Source: an uncultured Lachnospiraceae bacterium
Lineage (GTDB): Bacteria; Bacillota; Clostridia; Lachnospirales; Lachnospiraceae
Assembly: GCA_949893755.1 (NCBI GenBank)
Contig: CATLCV010000003.1
Location: 21,852 to 85,851, forward strand
Direction: 5' to 3'
DNA: 64,000 nt
The stretch's first letter is position 1; each line of letters opens with the position of its first letter. Below the pieces are notes generated by a model. It had not been told where the DNA came from, did not search any database, and worked only from the letters and a program-made list of their open reading frames with translations. Both the position numbers and the translations under genes were made by a program. Positions 1 through 8,881 of the stretch are shown in pieces.

Positions 1-738
1 GGGACACACCAGGTCCGCCGCTTCCAGCGCACTCTCTGGCGCAGTCTGATAAAAGCCCGCAATCTCCAGTTCTGCAGATGTGATCTCCACGAATCCGGCG
101 ACTCCGTCAAATTCATCGTACAGGGCACGATATAGATTGATATCAATCACATCTCCCACCTGCCAGGAAAGCCCCCGCTCCTGAACGTAGCTTTCATTCA
201 GCAGGCACCGCCCGGTACGTTTCACATCCCGGCCGGATGTGCTCCCCGCCGCTGCGTTAGATAGCTTCCCCGGGGCGGATCCGCACTCCAACAGCGGCCC
301 CTGGCCTGCCTCCTCCGAAAGGATTTCCTCCACCTGCGCCCGTTCCAGAGAAAATTCCGGCTTCCAGGCATCCATGGACGCCGCCGTATTGGTTCCTGTC
401 AAATGGATGCTGGCCCTTTGTTCCGTATTTTCCGGGCCGAATCCAATATTTCCATAACTCTCCGCAGTGACCGTGTAATCCTCCAGCCCCAGCTCCAGAA
501 ATAATTCCAGCCGTTTTTCTGTAATGTCAAGCCCTGTCAGCCGGTCCCCGGTGGAATTGGCAATGGAGGCGGACACAGGGATCTTTTCCCCGAGCGCGGA
601 CAGCAGACCTTCATTCTGTTCCAGATTTCCAAAATAGATTCCCACGAAAAATACCGTCAGAAAGGAAAAGACTGCCAGAATCGCGCTTCTTCCCCGGTTC
701 CTTATCATGTTTAAGAACATCTTTTTTGCTGTGAACAT
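1..738 (-). CDS. FtsX-like ABC transporter permease, 5' part (runs off the window)
   Basis: Reading the minus strand from an ATG at 738 gives an open frame of 246 codons that continues past position 1, so only the N-terminal part is present. It begins MFTAKKMFLNMIRNRGRSA, a basic segment, followed by a hydrophobic stretch (about residues 18-36, ILAVFSFLTVFFVGIYFG) and then a long polar extracytoplasmic region. This is the layout of MacB/FtsX-type permeases, whose large external domain follows the first membrane helix. An AGGAAGG ribosome site lies about 9 bases upstream of the ATG. The partner ATPase is not in the window. No export substrate can be inferred. The family call comes from topology and N-terminal style rather than a signature motif. 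Confidence 0.6.
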   Translation of the reverse strand, partial: MFTAKKMFLNMIRNRGRSAILAVFSFLTVFFVGIYFGNLEQNEGLLSALGEKIPVSASIANSTGDRLTGLDITEKRLELFLELGLEDYTVTAESYGNIGFGPENTEQRASIHLTGTNTAASMDAWKPEFSLERAQVEEILSEEAGQGPLLECGSAPGKLSNAAAGSTSGRDVKRTGRCLLNESYVQERGLSWQVGDVIDINLYRALYDEFDGVAGFVEITSAELEIAGFYQTAPESALEAADLVCP

Positions 739-790
739 GACGGGCCTTCCTTTCTGCTGATATCTACTTATATATTTAAGCAAACTGCAA

Positions 791-819
791 TTGACATATT
801 TTCAGTTTCCCCGTATAAT
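791..819 (+). promoter_or_regulatory. Consensus sigma-A promoter of a small RNA gene
   Basis: TTGACA at 791-796 and TATAAT at 814-819 are separated by 17 bases, a perfect vegetative promoter. No open reading frame of note follows, but a strong terminator lies about 150 bases downstream, so the promoter appears to drive a non-coding transcript. Confidence 0.85.
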
Positions 820-825
820 AATAAT

Positions 826-1000
826 GAAATACAGGCAACGGCGTGTGTCTGTAAAAGTGTTGAAGTAGGGGAGTGCGCCGGTAAGCATTGCCTTACGGAG
901 CCTGCAAGAGGGGTTATGCAGTGAAACCTCAAACCGGCTTAGGCTGAAAGGCTGAAGGAAAATGCTTCTAAAAGCTCTGCCAATTGGCAGGGCTTTTGTT
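826..1000 (+). ncRNA. Unidentified structured small RNA, about 175 nt
   Basis: The segment lies between a perfect promoter and a Rho-independent terminator and has no credible coding frame. Local structure is visible: CCGGTAAG near 878-886 can pair with CTTACGG about 5 bases later, and AGCCT near 899 can pair with AGGCT near 940, enclosing a GGTT/AACC pair. It does not match the SRP RNA, tmRNA, RNase P or common riboswitch motifs I know. A raiA-motif or 6S-like RNA is possible but is only a guess. No gene follows directly on the plus strand, so a trans-acting RNA is more likely than a leader. Confidence 0.6.
971..1000 (+). terminator. Rho-independent terminator of the small RNA
   Basis: AAAGCTCTGCC (971-981) pairs with GGCAGGGCTTT (986-996) through 11 positions including one U-G pair, with an AATT loop and a TTTTGTT tail. 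Confidence 0.85.
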
Positions 1001-1301
1001 GTCCCACACGCAGAAAGATCTATTGTCGTTTGTAGTGATATTATACGCCAGATAAATTTGCCGCAAAATATCATATAATGAGCCGTATAAAAAATCTGCC
1101 GCTTCGTTGCTGCGACTGGCTCCAGATTCCAGAAGAGGGCAGATGCAATACACTCTCCTGAAAAAGGAAAAAATTAGTTTGAATACAAAGCAAACTCTGA
1201 TACAATATGACCGGCTTTCTCCGAAAAAATAATTCCCCGCTAAAGCCGGCCATTTATTTCCAAAAACAGCAGCCCTGTTCCTACTGTGTATTTCACAGTC
1301 T
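1001..1301. other. Gene-free stretch with one inverted repeat
   Basis: No gene was found between the small RNA terminator and the end of the BlaR-like gene. CCGGCTTT (1211-1218) and AAAGCCGG (1242-1249) form an inverted repeat about 50 bases past that gene's stop codon and may serve as its terminator, although no clear T run follows on either strand. Confidence 0.5.
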
Positions 1302-4300
1302 TTATTCCTCATCAAACAATTTCTGCATTTCCTTCTTCGTGATCTCCCTTAGTTCGGTCACACGGTCTTTTTTATCCCGCACGACTTCCAGATACACAGC
1401 TTTCTTTTCCGGGATCGTGTCGTTGGCGTAGACCCAGTGGTCCTTATCGTAAATGACGGCGACTCCTTTGCCTTGATACGTCCACTCGCTATTTTTCTCG
1501 TTGGAAATCTTTACGCCGAGCTTTTCATACTCCTTAGGCAGGCTGGTCTTTTCGGCATTTGGGTTCCCCTCGGAATATGCGGTTTTGCCTGACGCAGCTC
1601 CGGTTTTTGAACCATCCTCAGAGGAAACGGCTGTGCCTGACGCGGCTTCGGCTTCATCCACATTTCCCTGCTCCGCGGCATAGGCTTCCAGGCTGCCCCG
1701 CTCCTTGGCAGGAAATGAGACGATGCTGACGATATCTCCGGAATCATCCCACCTGATGATACCGGAGCCTTCTTTTACCGCGGCGTCTTCGCTTACAGAG
1801 GAATCCGGCAGGCTGCTTTCATTGAACGGGAATACGGAAAAGTCCCTGATCTTTCCGGATTTGTCCCGGTTCACGGTGATTCCCAGATCCCCGGATCCCT
1901 CTACCAGCCTGGTGTATACGCCTGGTTTTGTCTCGTCTTTAAAATATCCTACGGTCTGGTCCTTATACATCAGAAAATCCGATTTTTTGTCATAGGACAG
2001 GCCGAATTTTTCGTATTCCTCAAATTCCTCACCGATAGAGATCATATAAGCGGCGCTGTGGTATGGATTGTCTGTGGTGTACTCCGTACCGCTTCCGGCG
2101 ACGATCTCAGCGCTGTTCTCCTTGCTTCCGCCGGCGGCAGATTTTGATGCGCCTGCTTCTCCCGCTTCCTTTTCAGTCGCTTCGGCTGCTTTTTCTGCCT
2201 GTCTCAAGGCTTCCGCTTCGGCTTCCACCTGTGCAATTGCTTTCTCTACGTCTTCCGCAGCCGCTTTCGCCGCTTCTTCCGCAGTATTCACAGCCGTTTC
2301 TTCCTGAGCCTCCGCAGTATGCGCCTCAGCATTACCATCTTCCACTTTTCTCGCAGATACCCCGTTGATCTTTCCTTCCTTATCATAGACAACCTGAATC
2401 ACAACCTCGCCTTCGTTATCGGCCCACAATGCTCCGCCTTCCTTTTCATCGATAAAGAGACGGATCGGAGTTTTGCCCTTGTAGAGCCTGCCCTCAGACG
2501 GATCATAGCGGATGCCGTATCTTCCATAATGCTCCTCAAAAAATGTCTCCCGCTCCAGTTCAGATTCCATAAACCGCAGGCGTTCCTGTTCTTCCTGCAT
2601 CTGCTCAATCTCCTGGTAAAAGGCGTCTAAATTGTCATAGAACGGTACCACTTCCTTTTCTTTTTCCTTGATCTTTTTCTCCCATACAGCGATCTGTTTT
2701 TCATTCTCTTCCCACTCCTGGATCGCATCCTCCCGGCCCGCCGCGGCCTCGATATCCAAATCATAATTCTGATTTATGAGCACATCCATTTCATTTTCAA
2801 AGCGCTGGATTTCCAAATATAGACTTTCCATACGCCCCAGCTCGTTATCTTTTTCTTCTAAAATTCTGTCCAGCTCAGCAATCCGATCCGCAAGCTGTTT
2901 CCTGCTGTATCCGGCTATGCTTACATCCGCCGCAGAAACCTCCTGAGACCGCAGGGTCGGACTGTACTGTCCTGACTCCTTCAGCGCAGCGGACAGTGAT
3001 TTTGTTTCCACGCTGCTGTTTGTCTTTGCTTCCTCCGCATCCACGGCCTCTGCCCGTGGGCCGGCTTCCATAGTCTTTTCCGCTTCCCCATATGATCCGC
3101 AGGAGGTGGCGAACAGCAGGGTAATGCCGCACACCAGAGCCGCCGACAGCCCGTGGACCAGCGGGGAGATCTTCTTTATTTTCATGATCGCACCAATCCT
3201 TTCCTCAATCGCATTTTTACTGAAACTATTGCCAAGCGGGAGCAGGCCGCTCTTCTCCTCTTCCATCTCGATCAGCGCCATGGCGTATGCGGACTTTTCC
3301 TCTTCACCGAATCGGCGCACCACCGCTTCGTCGCAGGCCAGTTCCAGATCCCGGTTGAAGAAAATGTACATCAGATACACACAGGGGTTAAACCAATGTA
3401 TGCACAGAGCCGCCGCCATCAGCAGCTTCACCGCCGCGTCAAAATACCGGATATGCACATATTCGTGCTCCAGAACATATCGGAGTTGAAATCTGTCCCC
3501 GCATTTTGTGGATTTTGGCAGTAAAATGACCGGGCGCCAGAATCCGTATGACAATGGGGACAGGATCTGGTCCGACTGGCGGATAGACAGTCTTCTCCGC
3601 AAAGGATGTGTGCGCTGCCAGTTCTCCAGGAAGCAGTCCTCCATAGGCAGCGACATCTGAAATTCCCGGCAGCACCGGAAGTAAATCCATGCAAAGGCGA
3701 TCGTGCAGAGCAGGAAGCCTGCTGCCCAGATTCCCCTTAAAATAGGAAGCAGCTCTGCGAAACGTTTCGCAAACGATAGTTTTTCCTCTGATACGGAATC
3801 CAAAGCTATGGAGGAAGCCTGCTGCCTTCCTGACTGTATGCCAGATGTGGAATCCGGCTGTGATTCCTCCCCGGACTTTGACTGCGGATCCTGAGCAGCG
3901 TTCATCTGTGCTCCGCTTCCTGCACCGGATCTTGACTGCGGTTTCCAGGCAGGATCCATCTGCGCTCCGGTTCCCGATCCGAACTGCATTCCGGTTCCCT
4001 CCCCGAATCCATCCTCCCGGCCCGGCAGGTCCCCGGCACCTCCGGCTATATCTGTACCGTACAGCCAAGATGCGCTGCCAAAACGTGCCGCTCCGCCGGA
4101 CGGATTTCCTGCGATCATATCTGTAAAATAGCGTACCTGCTCCGTTTCAGGAACCGCGTTTTGAAGCAGGGTGTATGCGCTCCACGAAGAAGGCACGGAA
4201 AATGGGATCAGCAGACGGATCAGGGCGACCGTCCACAGCACCGCAAATGTTCTTTTCGGCAGCCGGCCCTTCAAGCCTGCCCGCACTGCAAGGATCACCA

Positions 4301-4343
4301 GGATCAATACCGCGCCGGATATACTCATTGCCATCAGACTCAT
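1302..4343 (-). CDS. BlaR1/MecR1-like M56 membrane metallopeptidase with very long C-terminal region
   Basis: The N-terminal third is the M56 antirepressor peptidase layout: hydrophobic segments near residues 5-25 and 36-55, another near 200, then the zinc motif HEYVH in LEHEYVHIRYFD near residue 290, more membrane segments, and a last helix ending in LLFATSCG near residue 410. The remaining 600 residues are polar: a coiled coil (LDRILEEKDNELGRMESLY), an Ala/Glu-rich stretch and repeated Tyr/Lys-rich modules with FxEYEKFGL-like motifs. No penicillin-binding SxxK transpeptidase domain is visible, unlike BlaR1. The ATG at 4343 sits behind GGAG/GAGGTG, 10 bases after the stop of the BlaI-like gene, so the two are translationally close. 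In the family, a signal triggers cleavage of the partner repressor. The signal here is unknown. Confidence 0.85.
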   Translation of the reverse strand: MSLMAMSISGAVLILVILAVRAGLKGRLPKRTFAVLWTVALIRLLIPFSVPSSWSAYTLLQNAVPETEQVRYFTDMIAGNPSGGAARFGSASWLYGTDIAGGAGDLPGREDGFGEGTGMQFGSGTGAQMDPAWKPQSRSGAGSGAQMNAAQDPQSKSGEESQPDSTSGIQSGRQQASSIALDSVSEEKLSFAKRFAELLPILRGIWAAGFLLCTIAFAWIYFRCCREFQMSLPMEDCFLENWQRTHPLRRRLSIRQSDQILSPLSYGFWRPVILLPKSTKCGDRFQLRYVLEHEYVHIRYFDAAVKLLMAAALCIHWFNPCVYLMYIFFNRDLELACDEAVVRRFGEEEKSAYAMALIEMEEEKSGLLPLGNSFSKNAIEERIGAIMKIKKISPLVHGLSAALVCGITLLFATSCGSYGEAEKTMEAGPRAEAVDAEEAKTNSSVETKSLSAALKESGQYSPTLRSQEVSAADVSIAGYSRKQLADRIAELDRILEEKDNELGRMESLYLEIQRFENEMDVLINQNYDLDIEAAAGREDAIQEWEENEKQIAVWEKKIKEKEKEVVPFYDNLDAFYQEIEQMQEEQERLRFMESELERETFFEEHYGRYGIRYDPSEGRLYKGKTPIRLFIDEKEGGALWADNEGEVVIQVVYDKEGKINGVSARKVEDGNAEAHTAEAQEETAVNTAEEAAKAAAEDVEKAIAQVEAEAEALRQAEKAAEATEKEAGEAGASKSAAGGSKENSAEIVAGSGTEYTTDNPYHSAAYMISIGEEFEEYEKFGLSYDKKSDFLMYKDQTVGYFKDETKPGVYTRLVEGSGDLGITVNRDKSGKIRDFSVFPFNESSLPDSSVSEDAAVKEGSGIIRWDDSGDIVSIVSFPAKERGSLEAYAAEQGNVDEAEAASGTAVSSEDGSKTGAASGKTAYSEGNPNAEKTSLPKEYEKLGVKISNEKNSEWTYQGKGVAVIYDKDHWVYANDTIPEKKAVYLEVVRDKKDRVTELREITKKEMQKLFDEE

Positions 4344-4353
4344 ATCTCTCACC

Positions 4354-4713
4354 TCACTCCAGTTCGCCTACGATCTGTTTCAGCTGCGCGATCTGCTCGG
4401 GGGAGAGCTTCTTCCTTCCCAGCAGGGCCGCAAACAGCTTATCCGCCGAGCCGTCATAAATCTTGTTGATCAGCTCATTGGTCTCCGCCTCCTGCACCTC
4501 CTCCTTTGGGATCAGCGCATGGCACATAAAATTTGGCTCCGAACGCCGGATCGCGCCTTTCTTGATGCAGCGCTTGATCAGCGTGTAGGTGGTGTTCATA
4601 TTCCAGCCGACTTCTTCCTTTAATACATCGGAAATGTGCTTGGCTGTGGAGTCCCCCTCCCGCCACAGCACGTCCATTACCTTCAATTCCGAATCAAATA
4701 ATTTTACAGTCAT
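4354..4713 (-). CDS. BlaI/MecI/CopY-family transcriptional repressor
   Basis: A 119-residue winged-helix protein beginning MTVKLFDSELKVMDVLWREG, the typical BlaI N-terminus, with TTYTLIKRCIKKGAI matching the recognition region (family pattern TVxTLLxRLxxKG). The start at 4713 is chosen over an upstream in-frame GTG because AAAGGAG lies 8 bases before it. Family members bind as dimers to TACTACA-like dyads and are cleaved by the M56 peptidase. Two such dyads lie directly upstream, and the peptidase gene follows by 10 bases, so this is an autoregulated pair. Which further genes it controls cannot be seen; no beta-lactamase is adjacent. Confidence 0.92.
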   Translation of the reverse strand: MTVKLFDSELKVMDVLWREGDSTAKHISDVLKEEVGWNMNTTYTLIKRCIKKGAIRRSEPNFMCHALIPKEEVQEAETNELINKIYDGSADKLFAALLGRKKLSPEQIAQLKQIVGELE

Positions 4714-4731
4714 ATCCGCGGCTCCTTTCAC

Positions 4732-4770
4732 ACTACTGCAGTAGTTTTTCTTTTATACTACCACAGTAGT
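4732..4770 (-). promoter_or_regulatory. Two BlaI-type dyad operators
   Basis: ACTACTGCAGTAGT (4732-4745) is a perfect 14-base palindrome, and ACTACCACAGTAGT (4757-4770) is a near copy 25 bases away. Both match the ACTAC-type dyad bound by BlaI/MecI repressors, and they flank the probable promoter of the repressor gene. Confidence 0.88.
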
Positions 4771-4784
4771 GTGTATATGTCAAG

Positions 4785-4813
4785 AAAAAAGGACGGCTCC
4801 GGCCATCCTTTTT
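4785..4813. terminator. Bidirectional terminator-like hairpin
   Basis: AAAAAAGGA on the left and TCCTTTTT on the right enclose a GC-rich hairpin core. With A runs on one side and T runs on the other it can end transcription in either direction. A second hairpin (AGAAAGGCTGCC/GGCAGGCTTTCT, one mismatch, about 4829-4857) follows the next gene's 3' end. Confidence 0.65.
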
Positions 4814-4872
4814 GATACCATCGTATGCAGAAAGGCTGCCAGTGGCAGGCTTTCTGTATTTCCACTGTTCAT

Positions 4873-5928
4873 TCACCCCATTTTCCCCGCAAGTTCTTTT
4901 TTCAAACGTTCTATCTCCTGGAGCTGTTGTCTATGCTGCTGAGACAACAATTCATTTTCCTGAAATAACCGCTCAATTCGTTTATCCTTCTGGGTCAACT
5001 GCTCATCCTTCTGAGACAATTGCTTCTTCTGCCCGTCAATCTCATCCTGCATCTCATCGATCATCAGCTGCACTGTATTTTTGTCCAGTATTTTTAACTC
5101 CTCCGAATACAATCCCATCACCCTTTCCGTATTCCTGCAAATCTCGTATATCTGCTGATACATGGGCTTGAACTGCGGATATTTTTTTATAAGCTGTTCC
5201 ATTATCTCCGGTTCATCCACGCTCAAAAATGTCAGCCATGCATCCAGTTCGTTATTGATACCTTTATTGTGGAGGTTTGCACGGAAAATGTCAAGCGGAA
5301 TTAATAGCTGTTCCTGCAGCCACTCCAATTTAAGTCCGGTATTGGACTTCGGGCGGATCCAGTGAAGATAATCGTTTGGAAATTTATGAAATTCCCTGCT
5401 GCTCTTTTCATACAATATAAGAGTATATACCTTTTGAATATCTTTGTAGCTGAATGCCTCCCCTTTTTCTCCGCGCACCCGCTTATATTGCCGAAGAAGC
5501 AGATCAGCGGAATAACAATCTACTCGCTGCCCCGGGAACATGTAACCCACCTTCTGCGCCTCAAGATTCGCAAGACTCCCATTCTCCAGTTCGATCAGAA
5601 TGTCCATGATCAAAAGACTGCTCTCATCCGCGATCCTGCTGTTGTCCGTTGGTAGGACACACTTGATCTTCACATGCTCTCCCAGCATAAGTGAGAGAAA
5701 TTGTTCCAGCCGTTCCGGCACAGTTTCCGGATTCATGATTTCTTTGAAAAAGGCATCGTATAAAACCTTTACCCCCTTTGCGCCTGTGACGTAATCTAAA
5801 AATTCTTTCTGCTGCTCTTTTTTCCAATTTCGAAAGGTTGCGGACAGCTTCGGCTGGCTCTTTATCTCTGCTAATACCTCTGCCCGTGTCCGGATCATTG
5901 GAAAATACTTCTGTAATCCTGTGTTCAA
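4873..5928 (-). CDS. Rpn/PD-(D/E)XK nuclease family transposase-like protein
   Basis: The 351-residue protein carries the core of this family near residues 108-130: MDILIELENGSLANLEAQ, matching the D-x(n)-ExQ pattern of the PD-(D/E)XK fold, preceded by KVLYDAFFKEIM. The C-terminal 60 residues are a glutamine-rich coiled coil (QLSQKDEQLTQKDKRIERL). The start is probably the TTG at 5928, because AGGAGG lies 9 bases upstream and no internal ATG is as well placed. Proteins of this type are abundant in Clostridia, have DNA-nicking activity in their Rpn relatives, and are often annotated as transposases although most are not in insertion sequences. No terminal inverted repeats or target duplications were seen here. 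Confidence 0.8.
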   Translation of the reverse strand: MNTGLQKYFPMIRTRAEVLAEIKSQPKLSATFRNWKKEQQKEFLDYVTGAKGVKVLYDAFFKEIMNPETVPERLEQFLSLMLGEHVKIKCVLPTDNSRIADESSLLIMDILIELENGSLANLEAQKVGYMFPGQRVDCYSADLLLRQYKRVRGEKGEAFSYKDIQKVYTLILYEKSSREFHKFPNDYLHWIRPKSNTGLKLEWLQEQLLIPLDIFRANLHNKGINNELDAWLTFLSVDEPEIMEQLIKKYPQFKPMYQQIYEICRNTERVMGLYSEELKILDKNTVQLMIDEMQDEIDGQKKQLSQKDEQLTQKDKRIERLFQENELLSQQHRQQLQEIERLKKELAGKMG

Positions 5929-6318
5929 TCTACACTACCTCCTATTCTGTTTTTGTATGCTGCTTTTCATCATCGGATTTTTGTTTGAATACAGAAAACC
6001 TGCCAGGCAGAACCCTCCCGTATCATAGAGACATCAAAATAGCCGAAAATGAACGCCTTACGGCAAGAATTGTCTAACAGCAAGAACGCTGTTGTTCAGA
6101 CTGGTTAAAGGATAACAGAATTTCGGTAAAAAGGCAAGAAAAATTTTTCCAGCCGTACAGTTAGAAATTTTTCACTGCGATACTCGGATTTGTAATAGAT
6201 AAACAGAAAAACAAACAAAGGAACAACAAGCCCGCCGAAAAAAAACGAAGTTCAGCCGACTGCTGTTCCCGCTATGAATTATACCCACGGCAGATTGATC
6301 TGGCGCGCAGTATATAAC
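5929..6318. other. Intergenic stretch without a gene
   Basis: About 390 bases with no credible frame. It holds a short palindrome (AACAGCAAGAACGCTGTT near 6077) and AAATTTTTCCAGCCGTACAG near 6150, which resembles the edge of the dispersed repeat described at 22892. TCTGGCGCGCAGTATA near 6298 recurs at 23821. No promoter was identified with confidence. Confidence 0.5.
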
Positions 6319-7305
6319 CTATTCCGCTTCCTTCAGCAGCTTCTTGACCATGGCCACATGCCTTGTAGTCTGCTCCACCGCATCGTATCCGCCTTCATCC
6401 TCGTATTCCGTCACGATGAAGCCGTCATAATCCGTAGCTGCAATCACCGGGATGATCTCCTCATAAGGGATCGCGGGTTCATGCAGATTTTCATCTACAT
6501 AATGACATTTTCCATGCATTTCAAAGCAATAGGGCATGATCCGCTTTAAGCCTTCCAGCTCTGCCTTGCAGCTTTTCCGGAACTGTACGAATCCGTACAT
6601 ACTGTTGAGGGTGGCGCCCAGGGCAGGACATTTCGCCATATCGGGGCCCATGATCTTCATGGCTTCCTCCATGGGAACCTCATCGTACCGGAGCTGCGCG
6701 CATTTCTCAAGCTGTTCTACGGTGGCTCCTGCTGCCAGCGCACGGTCCCAGTACGGCTTGTTCGGTTTTGTGGCAAAGCATCCGAAGTCCGGGACGAACC
6801 CGATATACTTGCTTCCGGTCTTTTCGATCACTTCCAGATAATCCAGTATGGGCTGTGTGATGGGGCTGTCCGGATTGTGGATCTCGATTCCTACGTGTAC
6901 ATTGTACGCCTCCGCATAGGGCGCGATCCTTGCCAGCCCATTAGGCGACAGCAGGTACTGCTCCCGCATAACCGTACATCCCAGCTTGTTTGCCGAGACA
7001 ATATCTGTGATCGCGCGCGCCACCATTTCGTCCTCGGTCAGATCCCGGTCCTTCAACATGCCCCGGTCCATATTCGCCGCATAGCAGATGGGGCCGATCC
7101 CATACTTTTCCGTGCATTTATGGATAAACTCCACAAATTCATCTGTGACATACGGGTAGGACGGGATCATCTGTGCCGCCACGATCTCATACCCCTGTGC
7201 CCCAAGTTCCGCGGCCGTGCGGATGACGCCCTCCAGATCCAGTTCTCCTTTCAGATAAGGAGTTCCCAGTGAAAAAAGTGTGATACCTGTTTTTACGTTT
7301 GCCAT
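6319..7305 (-). CDS. Sugar phosphate isomerase/epimerase-like TIM barrel, probable C-glycoside deglycosidase catalytic subunit
   Basis: A 328-residue xylose-isomerase-like (AP endonuclease 2 fold) protein. Typical features are the start MANVKTGITLFSLGTP, GIEIHNPDSPITQ with a conserved Glu/His pair, and metal-ligand segments such as FVPDFGCF, CFEMHGKCHYV and FIVTEYEDEGG. It is the last gene of a three-gene minus-strand run after an oxidoreductase and a DUF6379-type protein. That order matches the dgp/car C-glycoside deglycosidase operons of gut bacteria, in which this type of subunit, with the small partner, cleaves the C-C bond of a 3-oxo-glucoside. The metal and fold inference is firm; the substrate is inferred from context only. 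The start at 7305 follows AGGAGGG. Confidence 0.78.
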   Translation of the reverse strand: MANVKTGITLFSLGTPYLKGELDLEGVIRTAAELGAQGYEIVAAQMIPSYPYVTDEFVEFIHKCTEKYGIGPICYAANMDRGMLKDRDLTEDEMVARAITDIVSANKLGCTVMREQYLLSPNGLARIAPYAEAYNVHVGIEIHNPDSPITQPILDYLEVIEKTGSKYIGFVPDFGCFATKPNKPYWDRALAAGATVEQLEKCAQLRYDEVPMEEAMKIMGPDMAKCPALGATLNSMYGFVQFRKSCKAELEGLKRIMPYCFEMHGKCHYVDENLHEPAIPYEEIIPVIAATDYDGFIVTEYEDEGGYDAVEQTTRHVAMVKKLLKEAE

Positions 7306-7319
7306 AATGTCTTCCCTCC

Positions 7320-7751
7320 TTAATCCGTGATTGCCATTGTTTTTGTTCCGCAGCTGTCCACCGGCATGTACATATGATCCGGCCCGATCGGCATGTACGG
7401 GGAACGGAAGAATAATGTCACATCGATCTTATGCTCTCCCTCCGGAAGCCCGCCCGGACAGAATACCCGGATTGTTGCCGGTTCCCTGATCTGCCAGAAT
7501 TCGGTATAACACTTGTCAAACTCCACGGGGCTGAATTCCTTCCCGTTGATACAGAATTTGATCCGCTCGGCAGGTACTTCAAGATCATCTACCTTTACCC
7601 CAAACTCATCGATCACGGACAGGAAATGCCCTCTGTAGTAGCTGAGCCGGATGTCAAACTGATACCCCATTTTTTTCCCGTTCAAATAGTAATTCTTAAA
7701 GCTGTCATCCACGATGACATCCACAAAATTCATCCGCATTGCAAATCCCAT
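7320..7751 (-). CDS. DUF6379-type protein, probable C-glycoside deglycosidase beta subunit
   Basis: A 143-residue protein that starts MGFAMRMNFVDVIVDDSFK; the ATG at 7751 is chosen because AAAGGAGG stands just upstream and longer frames have no such site. The sequence is rich in beta-strand (YQFDIRLSYYRG, PATIRVFCPGGLPEGEHKIDV), consistent with the small beta-sandwich partner of C-glycoside deglycosidases. It lies 15 bases before the TIM-barrel gene and 26 bases after the oxidoreductase gene, so the three are one operon. In characterised systems this subunit forms a complex with the TIM barrel and contributes to the active site. Assignment depends on family memory and the neighbour set. Confidence 0.72.
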   Translation of the reverse strand: MGFAMRMNFVDVIVDDSFKNYYLNGKKMGYQFDIRLSYYRGHFLSVIDEFGVKVDDLEVPAERIKFCINGKEFSPVEFDKCYTEFWQIREPATIRVFCPGGLPEGEHKIDVTLFFRSPYMPIGPDHMYMPVDSCGTKTMAITD

Positions 7752-7777
7752 TTTTGCGCCTCCTTTTTTAAACAAGT

Positions 7778-8881
7778 CTAAAACTTGATCTCTCTGTTCT
7801 CCGCGGCGGATCTGTAGATCGCGTCCAGAACCTTCGTAACTGCCAGTGCTTCTTCCGGCTTCACAAGGGGCTGCGTCCCATTCTGTACCGCCTCCAGCCA
7901 CTGCCTGCAGTCGATAGTGCCTTCCTCACCGCCGCCTCCGCCGAAGTAAGCGACTCCGCCTACCGGAGATATGGTTTCTTCCATGAGCTGTCCGTTTCTT
8001 CCGCGGTTATAGATCAGTTCATTTTTTCCATAGCTCATGCCGGAATGGATCTCCGCGCCGGCCAATGTTCCGCAAAGTGTGGTGGAAGCCTCTCTTGACT
8101 CCAGCATATTCAGCGCCCAGCTTGCTTCCAGCGCGATGGTCGCTCCGTTTTTCATTTTCACAAAACCGACTGCGGAGTCTTCCACCTCGTAGGTCTTGGG
8201 ATCCCATGGCCCGAATAAATTTCCTTCCGTTGCCTGCTCCAGCCCGCCGAGTTTGTAGAACACGGAGCCGGACACGCTCTCGATCTCATAGTTGTCCATG
8301 CACCACAGCGTGATATCCAACGCATGTGTGCCGATATCGATCAGCGGACCGCCGCCCTGGGCTTCCTTGTCCATAAATACGCCCCACGTGGGAACGCCCC
8401 TTCTCCTTACCGCATGGGCCTTGGCATAGTAGATGTCGCCCAGGTCGCCCTTCCTGCATGCGCTGTGCAGATTCTGCACCTCTGCCCGGAAACGGTTCTG
8501 ATAACCTACCGTAAACTGCATTCCGGACTTCTTCCACGCATCCACCATCTTCTGCGCCTCTTCCGTGCTGTGGGACATGGGTTTCTCGCAGTATACGTGC
8601 TTCTTCGCCTCGAATGCCGCGATTGCGATCTCACTGTGGGAGACATTCGGCGTGCAGATATGTACAACCTCTACATCCGGATTGGCAAGCACCTCTTTAT
8701 AATCCGCGGTCACCTGCGCCCCTTGCGCGCCGTATTCCTTTGCCGCTGCCTCCGCGCGCTCGATCCTGATATCACAGAATGAAACGATCTCACCCAGATC
8801 CGCATTGTTCTTTAATGCCGGAAAATGTTTCTGGTTTGCGATACCGCCGCATCCGATCACTGCAATTTTTAATTTACTCAT
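7778..8881 (-). CDS. Gfo/Idh/MocA-family NAD(P)-dependent oxidoreductase (probable glycoside 3-dehydrogenase)
   Basis: A 367-residue protein with the Rossmann motif AVIGCGGIA at its N-terminus and the family's EKPM motif (KKHVYCEKPMSHS, near residue 95), then a C-terminal alpha/beta domain containing GGGPLIDIGTHALDIT with the catalytic-region His. The start at 8881 follows GGAGG by about 7 bases; a TTG five codons upstream is less likely. As first gene of the operon it would oxidise the sugar of a glycoside at C3, the step that primes cleavage by the following two gene products in DgpA/CarA-type pathways. Other sugar or inositol dehydrogenase activities cannot be excluded from sequence alone. 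Confidence 0.85.
   Translation of the reverse strand: MSKLKIAVIGCGGIANQKHFPALKNNADLGEIVSFCDIRIERAEAAAKEYGAQGAQVTADYKEVLANPDVEVVHICTPNVSHSEIAIAAFEAKKHVYCEKPMSHSTEEAQKMVDAWKKSGMQFTVGYQNRFRAEVQNLHSACRKGDLGDIYYAKAHAVRRRGVPTWGVFMDKEAQGGGPLIDIGTHALDITLWCMDNYEIESVSGSVFYKLGGLEQATEGNLFGPWDPKTYEVEDSAVGFVKMKNGATIALEASWALNMLESREASTTLCGTLAGAEIHSGMSYGKNELIYNRGRNGQLMEETISPVGGVAYFGGGGGEEGTIDCRQWLEAVQNGTQPLVKPEEALAVTKVLDAIYRSAAENREIKF

Noticed and set aside
4873..5928. Insertion sequence
   Set aside because: The transposase-like protein has no flanking inverted repeats or target duplications and belongs to a family that is usually not mobile in the IS sense.
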